DNA of 47,022 nucleotides from an uncultured Oscillospiraceae bacterium (GTDB lineage: Bacteria; Bacillota; Clostridia; Oscillospirales; Oscillospiraceae), in NCBI GenBank assembly GCA_934511165.1, contig CAKSWA010000013.1:1-47022 (forward strand), written 5' to 3'. Below, in pieces: positions 39,175 through 46,881 of this stretch. A program made the position numbers and the translations under genes. The notes below the pieces were generated by a model. The model worked only from the letters and a program-made list of their open reading frames with translations, ran no database searches and had not been told where the DNA came from. The stretch's first letter is position 1. Each line of letters begins with the position of its first letter.

Positions 39175-39890
39175 ACCTCGGAAAACACCTTGCCGATTTT
39201 CTCACGGATGAGAAGGTCGGCCGATTCGTCATAGCTCGTCGCGCCCATGTTCACAAGCGCGAGTTTGCGTCCCTCGTAATAGCGCAGCAGCCCCGCCGCA
39301 GGGTACACCGCGAGCGACGTGCCGCCTACGATTAGGACGTCCGCTGCGCGGATAAAGTTCACGGCGTCGGTGATGTCCCGCTCGGCAAGCGGCTCTTCAT
39401 AGAGCACGACTTCCGGGCGGAGCACGCCGCCGCAGGAGCAGCGCGGCACGCCCTCGCCGGTGTTGACGGCTTCCTCCGGGCAGGGCTTTCCGCATCTGGC
39501 GCAGCGGCAGCGGTGGATAGAGCCGTGAAGCTCAATGACGCGCTTACTGCCCGCAGCCTGATGGAGACCATCGATGTTCTGCGTGATGACGGCGCGGAGC
39601 TTTCCTTCCCGTTCAAGCCCGGCCAGACGCCGGTGTGCCGCATTTGGCTGCACCGATTTGTCCGGGATGAGCTTGGCGCGGTAAAAGCGGAAAAACTCTT
39701 CGGGGTTCCGCTCGAAGAACGTGTGGCTCAGAATCGTCTCCGGGGGGTATTTGTACTCCTGCCGGTACAGCCCGTCCGTGCTGCGGAAATCCGGGATACC
39801 GGACTCTGTGGACACGCCCGCGCCGCCGAAAAAGACGATGTTGTCGCTCTCGGCGATCCATTGGCGGAGCACCGCGATATTGTCCTGCAT
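39171..39890 (-). CDS. Sirtuin NAD-dependent protein deacylase
   Basis: This 239-residue SIR2-family deacylase has the NAD-binding signature FFGGAGVSTESGIPDFRS (20-37) and catalytic His in ELHGS, preceded by ITQNIDGLHQAAGS. A Cys4 zinc module is formed by CRCARCGKPC and RCSCGG. It removes acyl groups from lysines. The start at 39890 (MQDNIAVLRQW) follows GGGGGAG, with a good promoter upstream; the longer in-frame reading into guaB and repeat C is rejected. Confidence 0.93.
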   Translation of the reverse strand: MQDNIAVLRQWIAESDNIVFFGGAGVSTESGIPDFRSTDGLYRQEYKYPPETILSHTFFERNPEEFFRFYRAKLIPDKSVQPNAAHRRLAGLEREGKLRAVITQNIDGLHQAAGSKRVIELHGSIHRCRCARCGKPCPEEAVNTGEGVPRCSCGGVLRPEVVLYEEPLAERDITDAVNFIRAADVLIVGGTSLAVYPAAGLLRYYEGRKLALVNMGATSYDESADLLIREKIGKVFSEV

Positions 39891-39917
39891 GGAAACACTC
39901 CCCCTTTTACTAAGGGT

Positions 39918-39946
39918 ATTATACCAACTTTTTCCGATATACGCAA
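39918..39946 (-). promoter_or_regulatory. Promoter of the sirtuin-tagA operon
   Basis: On the minus strand TTGCGT (39946-39941) and perfect TATAAT (39923-39918) are 17 bp apart, 28 bp upstream of the start codon. Confidence 0.65.
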
Positions 39947-39947
39947 C

Positions 39948-39984
39948 AGAAAACGGGAGACGGCAATTCCGTCTCCCGTTTTCT
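39948..39984 (-). terminator. Terminator after guaB and repeat copy C
   Basis: A perfect 16-bp stem AGAAAACGGGAGACGG / CCGTCTCCCGTTTTCT with a 5-nt loop. The U-rich 3' arm and following GTTG give a weak T tract on the minus strand. It lies beyond repeat C, as the mltG terminator lies beyond repeat B. Confidence 0.65.
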
Positions 39985-39989
39985 CGTAT

Positions 39990-40209
39990 AAAAGGCCTCG
40001 CCAGAGTTTGCTCCCGCAGGAGCAAATAAATTTGGATCATTTTCTCCGGCGACATGCGCGTCGGAGAAAATCGGCCATCGATAGGCAGGGAGCGTGTCTT
40101 CCTGCCTATCGATGGCAAGCTCGGCTCGCAAACGTGCGAGCATAGCGAGTGCGCTGCGGCGAGCCGCGGCCCCTCAAACAAACCCCTCAACGGAGTGGGG
40201 TTTGTTTGA
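39990..40209 (-). repeat. Hairpin-cluster repeat, copy C (after guaB)
   Basis: This copy starts 6 bp past the guaB stop. It has SL1 (40209-40174), the conserved CGGCTCGC...GCGAGCCG block (40166-40122), an extra 16-bp perfect hairpin SL3 (GCCATCGATAGGCAGG arms, 40116-40074) found only in this copy, SL4 (40071-40039), SL5 (40026-40007) and the tail CTCTGGCGAGGCCTTTT. SL3 makes it about 40 bp longer than A and B and looks like a modular insertion. Confidence 0.85.
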
Positions 40210-40215
40210 ACACCG

Positions 40216-41700
40216 TCAGGTATTGGGCCCCATGGTATAGTTCGGCGCTTCGCGGGTAATGTAGATATCGTGCGGGTGGCTCTCGCGCAGACCCGCGGCG
40301 GTGATGCGAACGAACTGTGCCTTCGTGCGCAGCGTTTCAATGTCGGGCGCGCCGCAGTAGCCCATGCCGGAGCGGAGGCCGCCGACCATCTGGTACACCG
40401 TGTCGGACACCGGTCCGCGATACGGCACGCGTCCCTCGACGCCCTCGGGAACGAGCTTGGAATTTTTCTCCTGGAAATAGCGATCCTTGGAGCCCTTCGC
40501 CATCGCGGCAAGCGAGCCCATGCCGCGGTAGACCTTGAACTGGCGACCCTGGAACACTTCCGTATCGCCGGGGGCTTCCTCACACCCGGCGAGCATGGAG
40601 CCGAGCATTACGACGCTGCCGCCCGCGGCGAGCGCCTTGACGATATCGCCGGAGTATTTGATGCCGCCGTCGGCAATGATGGGGATGCCGTATTTGTTGG
40701 CGATCTCCGCGCTTTCCATCACGGCGGTGATCTGCGGCACGCCAACGCCCGCAACGACGCGCGTCGTGCAGATGGAGCCGGGGCCGATGCCGACCTTGAC
40801 GCAGTCCGCGCCCACCTGAATGAGCGCTTCCGTGGCGGCGGCGGTGGCGACGTTGCCGGCGATGAGCTGCGCATCGGGGTACTTGGCCTTGATGCTTTTC
40901 ACAGTCTCCATGATGTTGCGGGAGTGGCCGTGAGCGCTGTCGAGCACGAGAGCGTCCGCGCCCGCGTCGAGCAGTGCGCCCGCGCGGTCGAGCACGTCCG
41001 CGGTGACGCCGATGGCGGCGGCGACGAGGAGACGGCCGCGGCTGTCCTTTGCGGCGTTCGGATAGGCAACTGCCTTTTCGATGTCCTTGATCGTGATAAG
41101 CCCCTTGAGCCGGAAGTCCTTATCGACGATGGGCAGCTTTTCGATCTTGTGCTGGCGCAGCGTCTCTTTGGCTTCTTCGAGCGTCGTTCCCTCGCGGCCG
41201 ACGACGAGATTTTCGCTCGTCATAAGCTCTCGGATCTTCCGGTCGAGGTTGGTTTCAAACTTCATATCGCGGTTCGTGATGATGCCGACAAGCTTTCCGG
41301 TCTCGTCCACGATGGGGACGCCGGAAATGCGGAATTTGCTGCAAAGCGCGTCTGCGTCGCGCAGCGTATGCTCCGCGGAGAGGAAGAACGGATTGGTGAT
41401 GACGCCGTTTTCGCTGCGCTTGACGAGATCGACCTGTTCGGCCTGCTGCTCGATCGTCATATTTTTGTGGATGACACCGATGCCGCCCTCGCGCGCGATG
41501 GCGATTGCCATGCGCGATTCGGTCACGGTGTCCATGGCCGCGCTCATGATGGGGATGCCGAGGCGGATCTTCTTCGTGAGATGCGTTTCGAGCTTCACAT
41601 CACGCGGGACGACGGAGCTCTCCGCCGGGACAAGCAGCACATCGTCAAAGGTGAGCCCTTCGCCGACGAAACGGTTGGCATAAGCACTGTTCAAGACCAT
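40216..41700 (-). CDS. guaB: Inosine-5'-monophosphate dehydrogenase
   Basis: This 494-residue enzyme oxidises IMP to XMP, the committed step to GTP. The TIM-barrel starts with GLTFDDVLLVPAESSVVPRD; a CBS pair is inserted at about 95-205. The active-site loop GPGSICTTRVVAG contains the catalytic Cys near 311, and the flap segment with KYFQEKN-type sequence appears as DRYFQEKNSKLVPEGVEG. GMGYCGAPDIETL completes the substrate site. The start at 41700 follows AGGAGG and a strong promoter. Confidence 0.97.
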   Translation of the reverse strand: MVLNSAYANRFVGEGLTFDDVLLVPAESSVVPRDVKLETHLTKKIRLGIPIMSAAMDTVTESRMAIAIAREGGIGVIHKNMTIEQQAEQVDLVKRSENGVITNPFFLSAEHTLRDADALCSKFRISGVPIVDETGKLVGIITNRDMKFETNLDRKIRELMTSENLVVGREGTTLEEAKETLRQHKIEKLPIVDKDFRLKGLITIKDIEKAVAYPNAAKDSRGRLLVAAAIGVTADVLDRAGALLDAGADALVLDSAHGHSRNIMETVKSIKAKYPDAQLIAGNVATAAATEALIQVGADCVKVGIGPGSICTTRVVAGVGVPQITAVMESAEIANKYGIPIIADGGIKYSGDIVKALAAGGSVVMLGSMLAGCEEAPGDTEVFQGRQFKVYRGMGSLAAMAKGSKDRYFQEKNSKLVPEGVEGRVPYRGPVSDTVYQMVGGLRSGMGYCGAPDIETLRTKAQFVRITAAGLRESHPHDIYITREAPNYTMGPNT

Positions 41701-41753
41701 TTCCTCCTGTTATTTCGATAGTATTCAACACATAGCTTTCGGGTATTTTGCCT

Positions 41754-41782
41754 ATCTTAGCGCATCGGCGAAAGGCTGTCAA
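41754..41782 (-). promoter_or_regulatory. Promoter of guaB
   Basis: On the minus strand perfect TTGACA (41782-41777), 17 bp, then TAAGAT (41759-41754). Transcription would start near 41747, giving a leader of about 47 nt with no clear structure. Confidence 0.75.
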
Positions 41783-41806
41783 CTCCAAAAAAGTTTTTCC
41801 TGCATA

Positions 41807-41837
41807 AAGCAAAATCCCCGCTCGGATGAGCGGGGAT
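41807..41837 (-). terminator. Terminator of rpsU
   Basis: A perfect 10-bp stem ATCCCCGCTC / GAGCGGGGAT with a 4-nt loop (41814-41837) runs into TTTTGCTTT on the minus strand, 16 bp past the rpsU stop. Confidence 0.8.
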
Positions 41838-41852
41838 CTGTGCGATCGAAAA

Positions 41853-42032
41853 TTAATAATAGCGCTTGTTCTTGCGGGCAGCCTCGGATTTCTTGCGGCG
41901 CTTGACGCTGGGGCTCTGGTAGTACTCCTTCTTACGCAGGTCAGCCAGAACTCCGGCCTTCGCGCAGGAGCGCTTGAAGCGCTTCAGAGCGGCATCCAGA
42001 GACTCGTTTTCCTTGACATGGATTTCAGACAT
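41853..42032 (-). CDS. rpsU: 30S ribosomal protein S21
   Basis: This 59-residue ribosomal protein begins MSEIHVKENESLDAALKRFK and ends in a lysine/arginine-rich tail (SVKRRKKSEAARKNKRYY), exactly the S21 pattern. The central segment RSCAKAGVLADLRKKEYY is diagnostic. S21 sits near the anti-Shine-Dalgarno of the small subunit. GGAGGGAGGG precedes the start. It is flanked by a consensus promoter and a terminator, so it is a single-gene unit; in many Firmicutes it instead lies near dnaG or yqeY. Confidence 0.97.
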   Translation of the reverse strand: MSEIHVKENESLDAALKRFKRSCAKAGVLADLRKKEYYQSPSVKRRKKSEAARKNKRYY

Positions 42033-42100
42033 TCTATATCCCTCCCTCCGCAGGCGCCGAAACGCTTTGGAAGATCAAACTTTCGGCTTTTAACGTGGGT

Positions 42101-42129
42101 ATTATAATCTGTCCGGCGTTTCTTGTCAA
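42101..42129 (-). promoter_or_regulatory. Consensus promoter of rpsU
   Basis: On the minus strand TTGACA (42129-42124) and TATAAT (42106-42101) are both perfect and 17 bp apart, the strongest promoter in the window. This suits a ribosomal protein gene. Confidence 0.9.
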
Positions 42130-42190
42130 GGGCGAGATTGGGAACAAACCGTGAACTTTGCCAAATCGCCGCCCGGCGCAGAGAAATAAA

Positions 42191-42219
42191 TTGCTTTCCT
42201 CCGCCGCGTATGGTATGCT
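42191..42219 (+). promoter_or_regulatory. Promoter of the secreted CxxC protein gene
   Basis: TTGCTT (42191-42196) and TATGCT (42214-42219) are 17 bp apart, facing right, 65 bp upstream of the start codon. It is divergent from the rpsU promoter. Confidence 0.5.
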
Positions 42220-42283
42220 ACGGCATATACGCCAGACCGTTGGCGTTCCACCCCAAAAACCATAGATCAAAAAGGAGGCCTTC

Positions 42284-43030
42284 ATGAAAAAGCTTACCGC
42301 CCTGTTCCTTGCTCTTCTGCTTGTGCTCTCGCTCTGCACCGCGGGCGCAGCAGCAGACGAGACCGTCACCATCGTGCTCGAACCGGCCGACGACACGCTT
42401 CTCACCGCCGAGGGGCTCGCGCTCTTCTTTGTTGACCGCGACGCCGTAACGGAAGATACAGAAACCTCCGTTTCCTGGTACAAGGAAACGACAACGGACG
42501 GCAAGACCGAGCGCGAGCTCATCGAGGAAATGCCGCTTATCCTGGAAATCACCGCCGTTGGCCCGCGCATTTTCGTTGCCGGCGGCTATGAGCCGCCGAA
42601 AGAACTGATCGACCTTATGAAAAAATACGCCCCCGAAAAGGACGCTGACAGCGATCATACCTACGGCTGGCACCGCATTTTCAATCAGAACTGCCGCTGG
42701 CGCGGTCTGCGTTACGGCACCTGCAAGGATTGCTTCGGCATCGAGTTTGACCTCTGTCTGGGCAACCATTTTTATAAGAACGGCAGCTGCACCGTGTGCG
42801 GCCGGAGCCAGCCGGGCGAAGAGCCCGAAAAGGAGCCGGAGCACGTCCACACCTTTGACCCCTGGACTCCTATGGACGACGGCATGCACCATGGGCGCGA
42901 GTGTGCCTGCGGCTATTCGGAAATGGGCGAGCACAGCATGGAAACAGAAAGGATTCAGTACCCCAACAAAGTTGTCATCATTGAACGCTGCACGATTTGC
43001 GGACTTGAATACCGTAGTGAAATGGCGTAA
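42284..43030 (+). CDS. Secreted protein with CxxC motifs, unknown function
   Basis: I do not recognise this 248-residue protein. Residues 1-24 are a signal peptide (MKKLTALFLALLLVLSLCTA, cleavage near AAADE). The middle (25-120) is acidic with no motif that I can name. The C-terminal half is cysteine- and histidine-rich: CRWRGLRYGTCKDC, CLGNHFYKNGSCTVC, an EEPEKEPEHVH linker, ECACGY and ERCTICG. The pattern resembles short zinc-ribbon-like or redox Cys pairs found in some secreted Clostridial proteins. AAAGGAGG lies upstream. It is a single-gene unit with its own promoter and a strong terminator. Confidence 0.7.
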   Translation: MKKLTALFLALLLVLSLCTAGAAADETVTIVLEPADDTLLTAEGLALFFVDRDAVTEDTETSVSWYKETTTDGKTERELIEEMPLILEITAVGPRIFVAGGYEPPKELIDLMKKYAPEKDADSDHTYGWHRIFNQNCRWRGLRYGTCKDCFGIEFDLCLGNHFYKNGSCTVCGRSQPGEEPEKEPEHVHTFDPWTPMDDGMHHGRECACGYSEMGEHSMETERIQYPNKVVIIERCTICGLEYRSEMA

Positions 43031-43046
43031 GTATGCTCTTCACATA

Positions 43047-43078
43047 TCCGTCCCCGGTTTTCCGGGGACGGATTTTTT
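43047..43078 (+). terminator. Terminator of the secreted CxxC protein gene
   Basis: A perfect 11-bp stem TCCGTCCCCGG / CCGGGGACGGA with loop TTTT is followed by six T, 17 bp past the stop. Confidence 0.88.
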
Positions 43079-43084
43079 CTGCCG

Positions 43085-43113
43085 TTTACATTCGCGGCGG
43101 CGTGTGGTAAAAT
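43085..43113 (+). promoter_or_regulatory. Promoter of the prfA operon
   Basis: TTTACA (43085-43090) and TAAAAT (43108-43113) are 17 bp apart, facing right, with a 30-bp leader to the prfA start. It directly follows the upstream terminator. Confidence 0.7.
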
Positions 43114-43145
43114 CTATATTTATATGGAAAGGAGGGGACGCGCGG

Positions 43146-44216
43146 ATGCTCGAAAAGCTGAAGGGTCTCTCGCAGAAATACGCGGAGATCGAATATATGC
43201 TCTCGCAGAGCGAGGTATGGGCGGACGCGCAGAAGGCCGCAGCACTCAGCCGCGAGAAGGCAGAGCTTGCCCCTCTGATGGAGGCCTATGCGCGCTACGA
43301 GACCTTCCGGCAGGAAGCCGAGAGCGCGGAAGAGCTTCTTTCCGACCCCGAAATGCGCGATCTTGCCCGCGAAACGCTTGACGAGGCGCGCGCCGGCATG
43401 GAGCGCACGGCGGAGGAGCTGAAAATCCTTTTGCTGCCAAAAGACCCGGACGACGGGAAGAACGTCATCGTGGAGATCCGCGGCGGCGTCGGCGGTGAGG
43501 AGAGCGCGCTTTTCGCCGCCGATCTTTTCCGCATGTACGCCATGTACGCCGAACGGAAGGGCTTCTCGGTGGAGATCGTGAACCGCAGCGAAACCGAGCT
43601 CGGCGGCATCCGCGAGATCGATTTTATCGTCGGCGGCGCGAACGCTTTTTCGCGCTTCCGGTTTGAAAGCGGCGTACACCGCGTGCAGCGCGTGCCGGAA
43701 ACGGAGACGCAGGGGCGCATCCACACGAGCACCTGCACCGTAGCAGTGCTGCCGGAGCTGGAAGAGACAGAATTTCATCTCGATCCTGCCGAATTGCAGA
43801 TCGACACATTCCGCTCCTCCGGTGCGGGCGGACAGAAGGTCAACAAGACCTCCAGCGCCATCCGCGTGACACATCTGCCGACCGGCACGGTCGTCGAATG
43901 TCAGGACGAGCGCAGCCAGTATAAAAACAAGGCGCGTGCACTGAGCGTGCTCGCCTCGCGGCTCGCGCAGGCGGAAAAGGAAAAGCAGGATGCCGCCGTT
44001 TCCGCGCAGCGGAAGTCGCAGGTCGGCTCCGGCATGCGCAACGAGCGCATCCGCACCTATAACTTCCCGCAGGGGCGCGTGACCGATCATCGTATCGGTC
44101 TGACGCTTTATAAGCTTGACGCCGTGATGAACGGTGATCTCGACGAGCTCATTGACGCGCTGCTCACCGCATGCCGCGCTGAGCAGCTCAAAAATTCCGA
44201 AAACGGAGGCATATAA
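43146..44216 (+). CDS. prfA: Peptide chain release factor 1
   Basis: This 356-residue class I release factor reads UAA and UAG stop codons. The domain with the catalytic GGQ loop is intact: RSSGAGGQKVNKTSSAIRV. The upstream segment IRGGVGGEESALFAADLFRM and the C-terminal NERIRTYNFPQGRVTDHRIG are family hallmarks. The anticodon-like tripeptide region lies near RVPETETQGR, consistent with RF1 (P-x-T class) rather than RF2. The start at 43146 follows GGAGGGG; the longer in-frame reading from 42747 is rejected because it runs through the neighbouring gene and terminator. Confidence 0.96.
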   Translation: MLEKLKGLSQKYAEIEYMLSQSEVWADAQKAAALSREKAELAPLMEAYARYETFRQEAESAEELLSDPEMRDLARETLDEARAGMERTAEELKILLLPKDPDDGKNVIVEIRGGVGGEESALFAADLFRMYAMYAERKGFSVEIVNRSETELGGIREIDFIVGGANAFSRFRFESGVHRVQRVPETETQGRIHTSTCTVAVLPELEETEFHLDPAELQIDTFRSSGAGGQKVNKTSSAIRVTHLPTGTVVECQDERSQYKNKARALSVLASRLAQAEKEKQDAAVSAQRKSQVGSGMRNERIRTYNFPQGRVTDHRIGLTLYKLDAVMNGDLDELIDALLTACRAEQLKNSENGGI

Positions 44217-44220
44217 CTCC

Positions 44221-45426
44221 ATGGAAACCCGTGTTTATACCGAGGAAAACGATATTCCCGTCGCCGCGGCGTCGCTGCGGCTCGGCGGGCTCGTCGCCGT
44301 GCCGACGGAGACGGTGTACGGTCTCTGCGCCAACGGGCTTGACGCCGAGGCGGTCGCGCATCTTTATGAGGTGAAAGGGCGGCCGGAGGTGAAGCCGCTC
44401 TCGCTCATGGTGGCAGGGCCGGCGGAGATTGAAAAGTACGCCGAACATATTCCGTCCTCCGCCTTCGTTCTCGCCGCGCGGTTCTGGCCCGGCCCGCTCA
44501 CGCTCGTACTGGAGGCGAAGAAGGACGTTGTTCCCTCCATCGTCCGCGCGGGCAAGGACACCGTCGGCCTGCGCTGCCCGGCGCACCCGCTCACACTCTC
44601 GCTGCTCGAACGTGCCCGGCTGCCGCTTGCAGGGCCTTCGGCGAACCCTTCGGGCGCGCCCAGCCCCACGACGGCGCAGCAGGTGCTCGCCTACTTTGAC
44701 GGGCAGATCGAAGGCGTGATCGACGGCGGCGAGTGTACGCTCTCGCGTGAGTCCACGATCCTCGATCTCACGCAGAAGCCCTTCAAAATTCTGCGCGAAG
44801 GTGCGCTGGCAGGAGAAGAGATTGAAAATGCTCTCCTCTCCGGCGTGCGGCTCATCGGCGTAACGGGCGGCTCGGGAAGCGGCAAAACGACCGTGACAGA
44901 CTATCTCGCCGCGCAGGGCGTGCTCGCGCTCGACTGCGACAGGATTTACCATGAGCTGCTCGAAACGAACACGGACATGCTCGCCGAGATCAAGGAGCGC
45001 TTCCCCGCCGTATGCAAAAACGGAACGCTCGACCGGAAGATGCTCGGCGCGATCGTCTTTGCCGTGCCGGAGGCGCTGCGCGATCTCAATGCCATCACGC
45101 ACCGGTATGTCCGCGAGGACATTTACCGCCGTCTGCGCGAATATGTCTGGCAGGGCGGCACCGTCGCCATCGTGGACGCCATCGCCCTTTTTGAAAGCGG
45201 CATTTCCGAAGACTGCGTGTTCACCGTGGGCGTCACAGCGCCCCGGGACGAGCGCTGCACGCGCATCATGGCGCGCGACGGCATTGACGCGGACTACGCG
45301 CTCGCGCGCATCGAGGCGCAGCCGGACGACGAATATTACGAAATGCGCTGCGATTATCTGCTGCGCAACGACGGCACGCCGGAGGAATTGAAAGCCAAAT
45401 GTCGGGAGCTTTTCGGCATCGGTTGA
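44221..45426 (+). CDS. Fusion of threonylcarbamoyl-AMP synthase (TsaC/Sua5) and dephospho-CoA kinase (CoaE)
   Basis: This 401-residue protein has two complete enzymes. Residues about 1-205 are a YrdC/TsaC domain with PTETVYGLCANG (28-39), KGRPEVKPLSLMV (52-64), a conserved SANPSG (140-145) and SREST (175-179); it makes threonylcarbamoyl-AMP for tRNA t6A. Residues about 209-401 are CoaE, the last step of CoA synthesis: P-loop GGSGSGKT (216-223), DCDRIYHELL (238-247) and VDAIALFESG (318-327). No stop or frameshift lies between the parts. It starts 4 bp after prfA, with GGAGGC inside the end of prfA. One promoter likely serves prfA, this gene and the peptidase. Confidence 0.92.
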   Translation: METRVYTEENDIPVAAASLRLGGLVAVPTETVYGLCANGLDAEAVAHLYEVKGRPEVKPLSLMVAGPAEIEKYAEHIPSSAFVLAARFWPGPLTLVLEAKKDVVPSIVRAGKDTVGLRCPAHPLTLSLLERARLPLAGPSANPSGAPSPTTAQQVLAYFDGQIEGVIDGGECTLSRESTILDLTQKPFKILREGALAGEEIENALLSGVRLIGVTGGSGSGKTTVTDYLAAQGVLALDCDRIYHELLETNTDMLAEIKERFPAVCKNGTLDRKMLGAIVFAVPEALRDLNAITHRYVREDIYRRLREYVWQGGTVAIVDAIALFESGISEDCVFTVGVTAPRDERCTRIMARDGIDADYALARIEAQPDDEYYEMRCDYLLRNDGTPEELKAKCRELFGIG

Positions 45427-45460
45427 TAAAGAAATATTGTACAGAAAGGATAGATGTTTT

Positions 45461-46867
45461 ATGGAAGAAAAGAACGAACTGGACGCTCTGCGCGAAAAGC
45501 TTCTCTATAAGCAGAAACAGGGCTACGATATCATTGATGTGGACGAGCGCATCAAGCTGGAGGAGTACGCTGCGGCGTATAAGGCCTACCTGAACGCCGC
45601 GCGCACCGAGCGCGAGGCCGTGAACGAGGCCGTCGCACAGGCCGAGGCGCTCGGCTTTGTGCCGTATGAGCGCGGCATGGTGCTCGAACCCGGCACGAAG
45701 ATCTATAAGAGCGTGCGCGGCAAGGCGCTCATGCTCGCCGTTATGGGACATGAGACGCTCGACAAGGGCGCAAACATCGCCGCGGCGCACGTTGATTCCC
45801 CGCGTCTCGACCTCAAGCCCATCCCGCTCTACGAGAAGGACGAGATCTGCCTTCTCAAGACGCACTACTACGGCGGCATCAAGAAATACCAGTGGGTCGC
45901 CATTCCTCTCGAAATCCACGGCGTTGTGACGAAGAAGGACGGCGAGACCGTTGAGGTCGTCATCGGCAAGGATCCCGAGGACCCGAAATTCACAATCACC
46001 GACCTGCTGCCGCATCTTGCAAAGGATCAGATGGCCAAGCACGGCTCGGACATCATTCCGGGCGAATATCTGAACGTTCTCGCCGGCAGCATTCCCTACG
46101 CCGGGGAGGGCACCAAGCGCGTAATGCTCGCGGTTATGTCGCTTTTGAACGACCGCTACGGCATCACCGAAGAGGACTTTCTCTCCGCGGAGCTCGAGGT
46201 CGTGCCGAGCTTTGAAGCGTGCGACATTGGCGTGGACCGTTCGTTCATCGGCGGCTACGGTCAGGACGACCGCGTGTGCGCCTATGCCGAGCTCAAGGCC
46301 ATTTTCGACACCGAAACGCCGGAACACACCGCCGTGTGCGTCCTTGCCGACAAGGAAGAGATCGGCTCGATGGGCGTTTCCGGCATGCAGAGCCATGCGT
46401 TTGAAACGTTCATGGCCGACCTCTGCGAGCAGCAGGATGTGCGGCTGCGCGACTGCTTTGAGAACAGCTTCTGCGTCAGCGCGGATGTCTGCAACGCGTA
46501 TGACCCGACGTTCTGGGATGTGAGCGAGTACCCCAACCGCAACGGCGCCCGCGCCAACTACGGCGTCGGCATCTGCAAGTTCACCGGTTCGCGCGGCAAG
46601 TCCGGCAGCAACGACGCCTCCGCCGAGGTCGTCGGCACGCTGCGCAAGATTTTTGCCGACAACGGCGTTGTCTGGCAGATGAGCGAGCTCGGCAAGGTCG
46701 ATCAGGGCGGCGGCGGAACGGTCGCGCAGTATATGGCCAACCGCAACATCGACACCATCGACGCCGGCACGCCGGTGTTCTCGATGCATGCTCCCTTTGA
46801 GACCGTGACGAAGTTTGACTGCTACCAGACCTACAAAGCCGTCTGGGCATTCTATAAGGATCGGTAA
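45461..46867 (+). CDS. M18-family aminopeptidase
   Basis: This 468-residue zinc aminopeptidase of the aspartyl aminopeptidase-like M18 family has metal-ligand segments ANIAAAHVDSPRLDLKP (His, Asp), VLADKEEIGSMGVSGMQS (Glu) and the C-terminal TPVFSMHAPFETVTKFD (His). Length matches bacterial M18 enzymes (430-470). The start at 45461 follows AGAAAGGAT; the in-frame ATG at 45437 lacks a site. It lies 34 bp after the fusion gene and ends in a hairpin-rich region. Confidence 0.92.
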   Translation: MEEKNELDALREKLLYKQKQGYDIIDVDERIKLEEYAAAYKAYLNAARTEREAVNEAVAQAEALGFVPYERGMVLEPGTKIYKSVRGKALMLAVMGHETLDKGANIAAAHVDSPRLDLKPIPLYEKDEICLLKTHYYGGIKKYQWVAIPLEIHGVVTKKDGETVEVVIGKDPEDPKFTITDLLPHLAKDQMAKHGSDIIPGEYLNVLAGSIPYAGEGTKRVMLAVMSLLNDRYGITEEDFLSAELEVVPSFEACDIGVDRSFIGGYGQDDRVCAYAELKAIFDTETPEHTAVCVLADKEEIGSMGVSGMQSHAFETFMADLCEQQDVRLRDCFENSFCVSADVCNAYDPTFWDVSEYPNRNGARANYGVGICKFTGSRGKSGSNDASAEVVGTLRKIFADNGVVWQMSELGKVDQGGGGTVAQYMANRNIDTIDAGTPVFSMHAPFETVTKFDCYQTYKAVWAFYKDR

Positions 46868-46881
46868 CTCCTTTTAAAATC

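Noticed and set aside
39171..40583. 470-codon reading of the sirtuin gene
   Set aside because: The first 231 codons cross repeat C, a terminator and the end of guaB. The promoter, RBS and family N-terminus all fix the start at 39890.
42747..44216. 489-codon reading of prfA
   Set aside because: It would begin inside the secreted-protein gene and cross its terminator. RF1 begins at 43146 with its own promoter and RBS.
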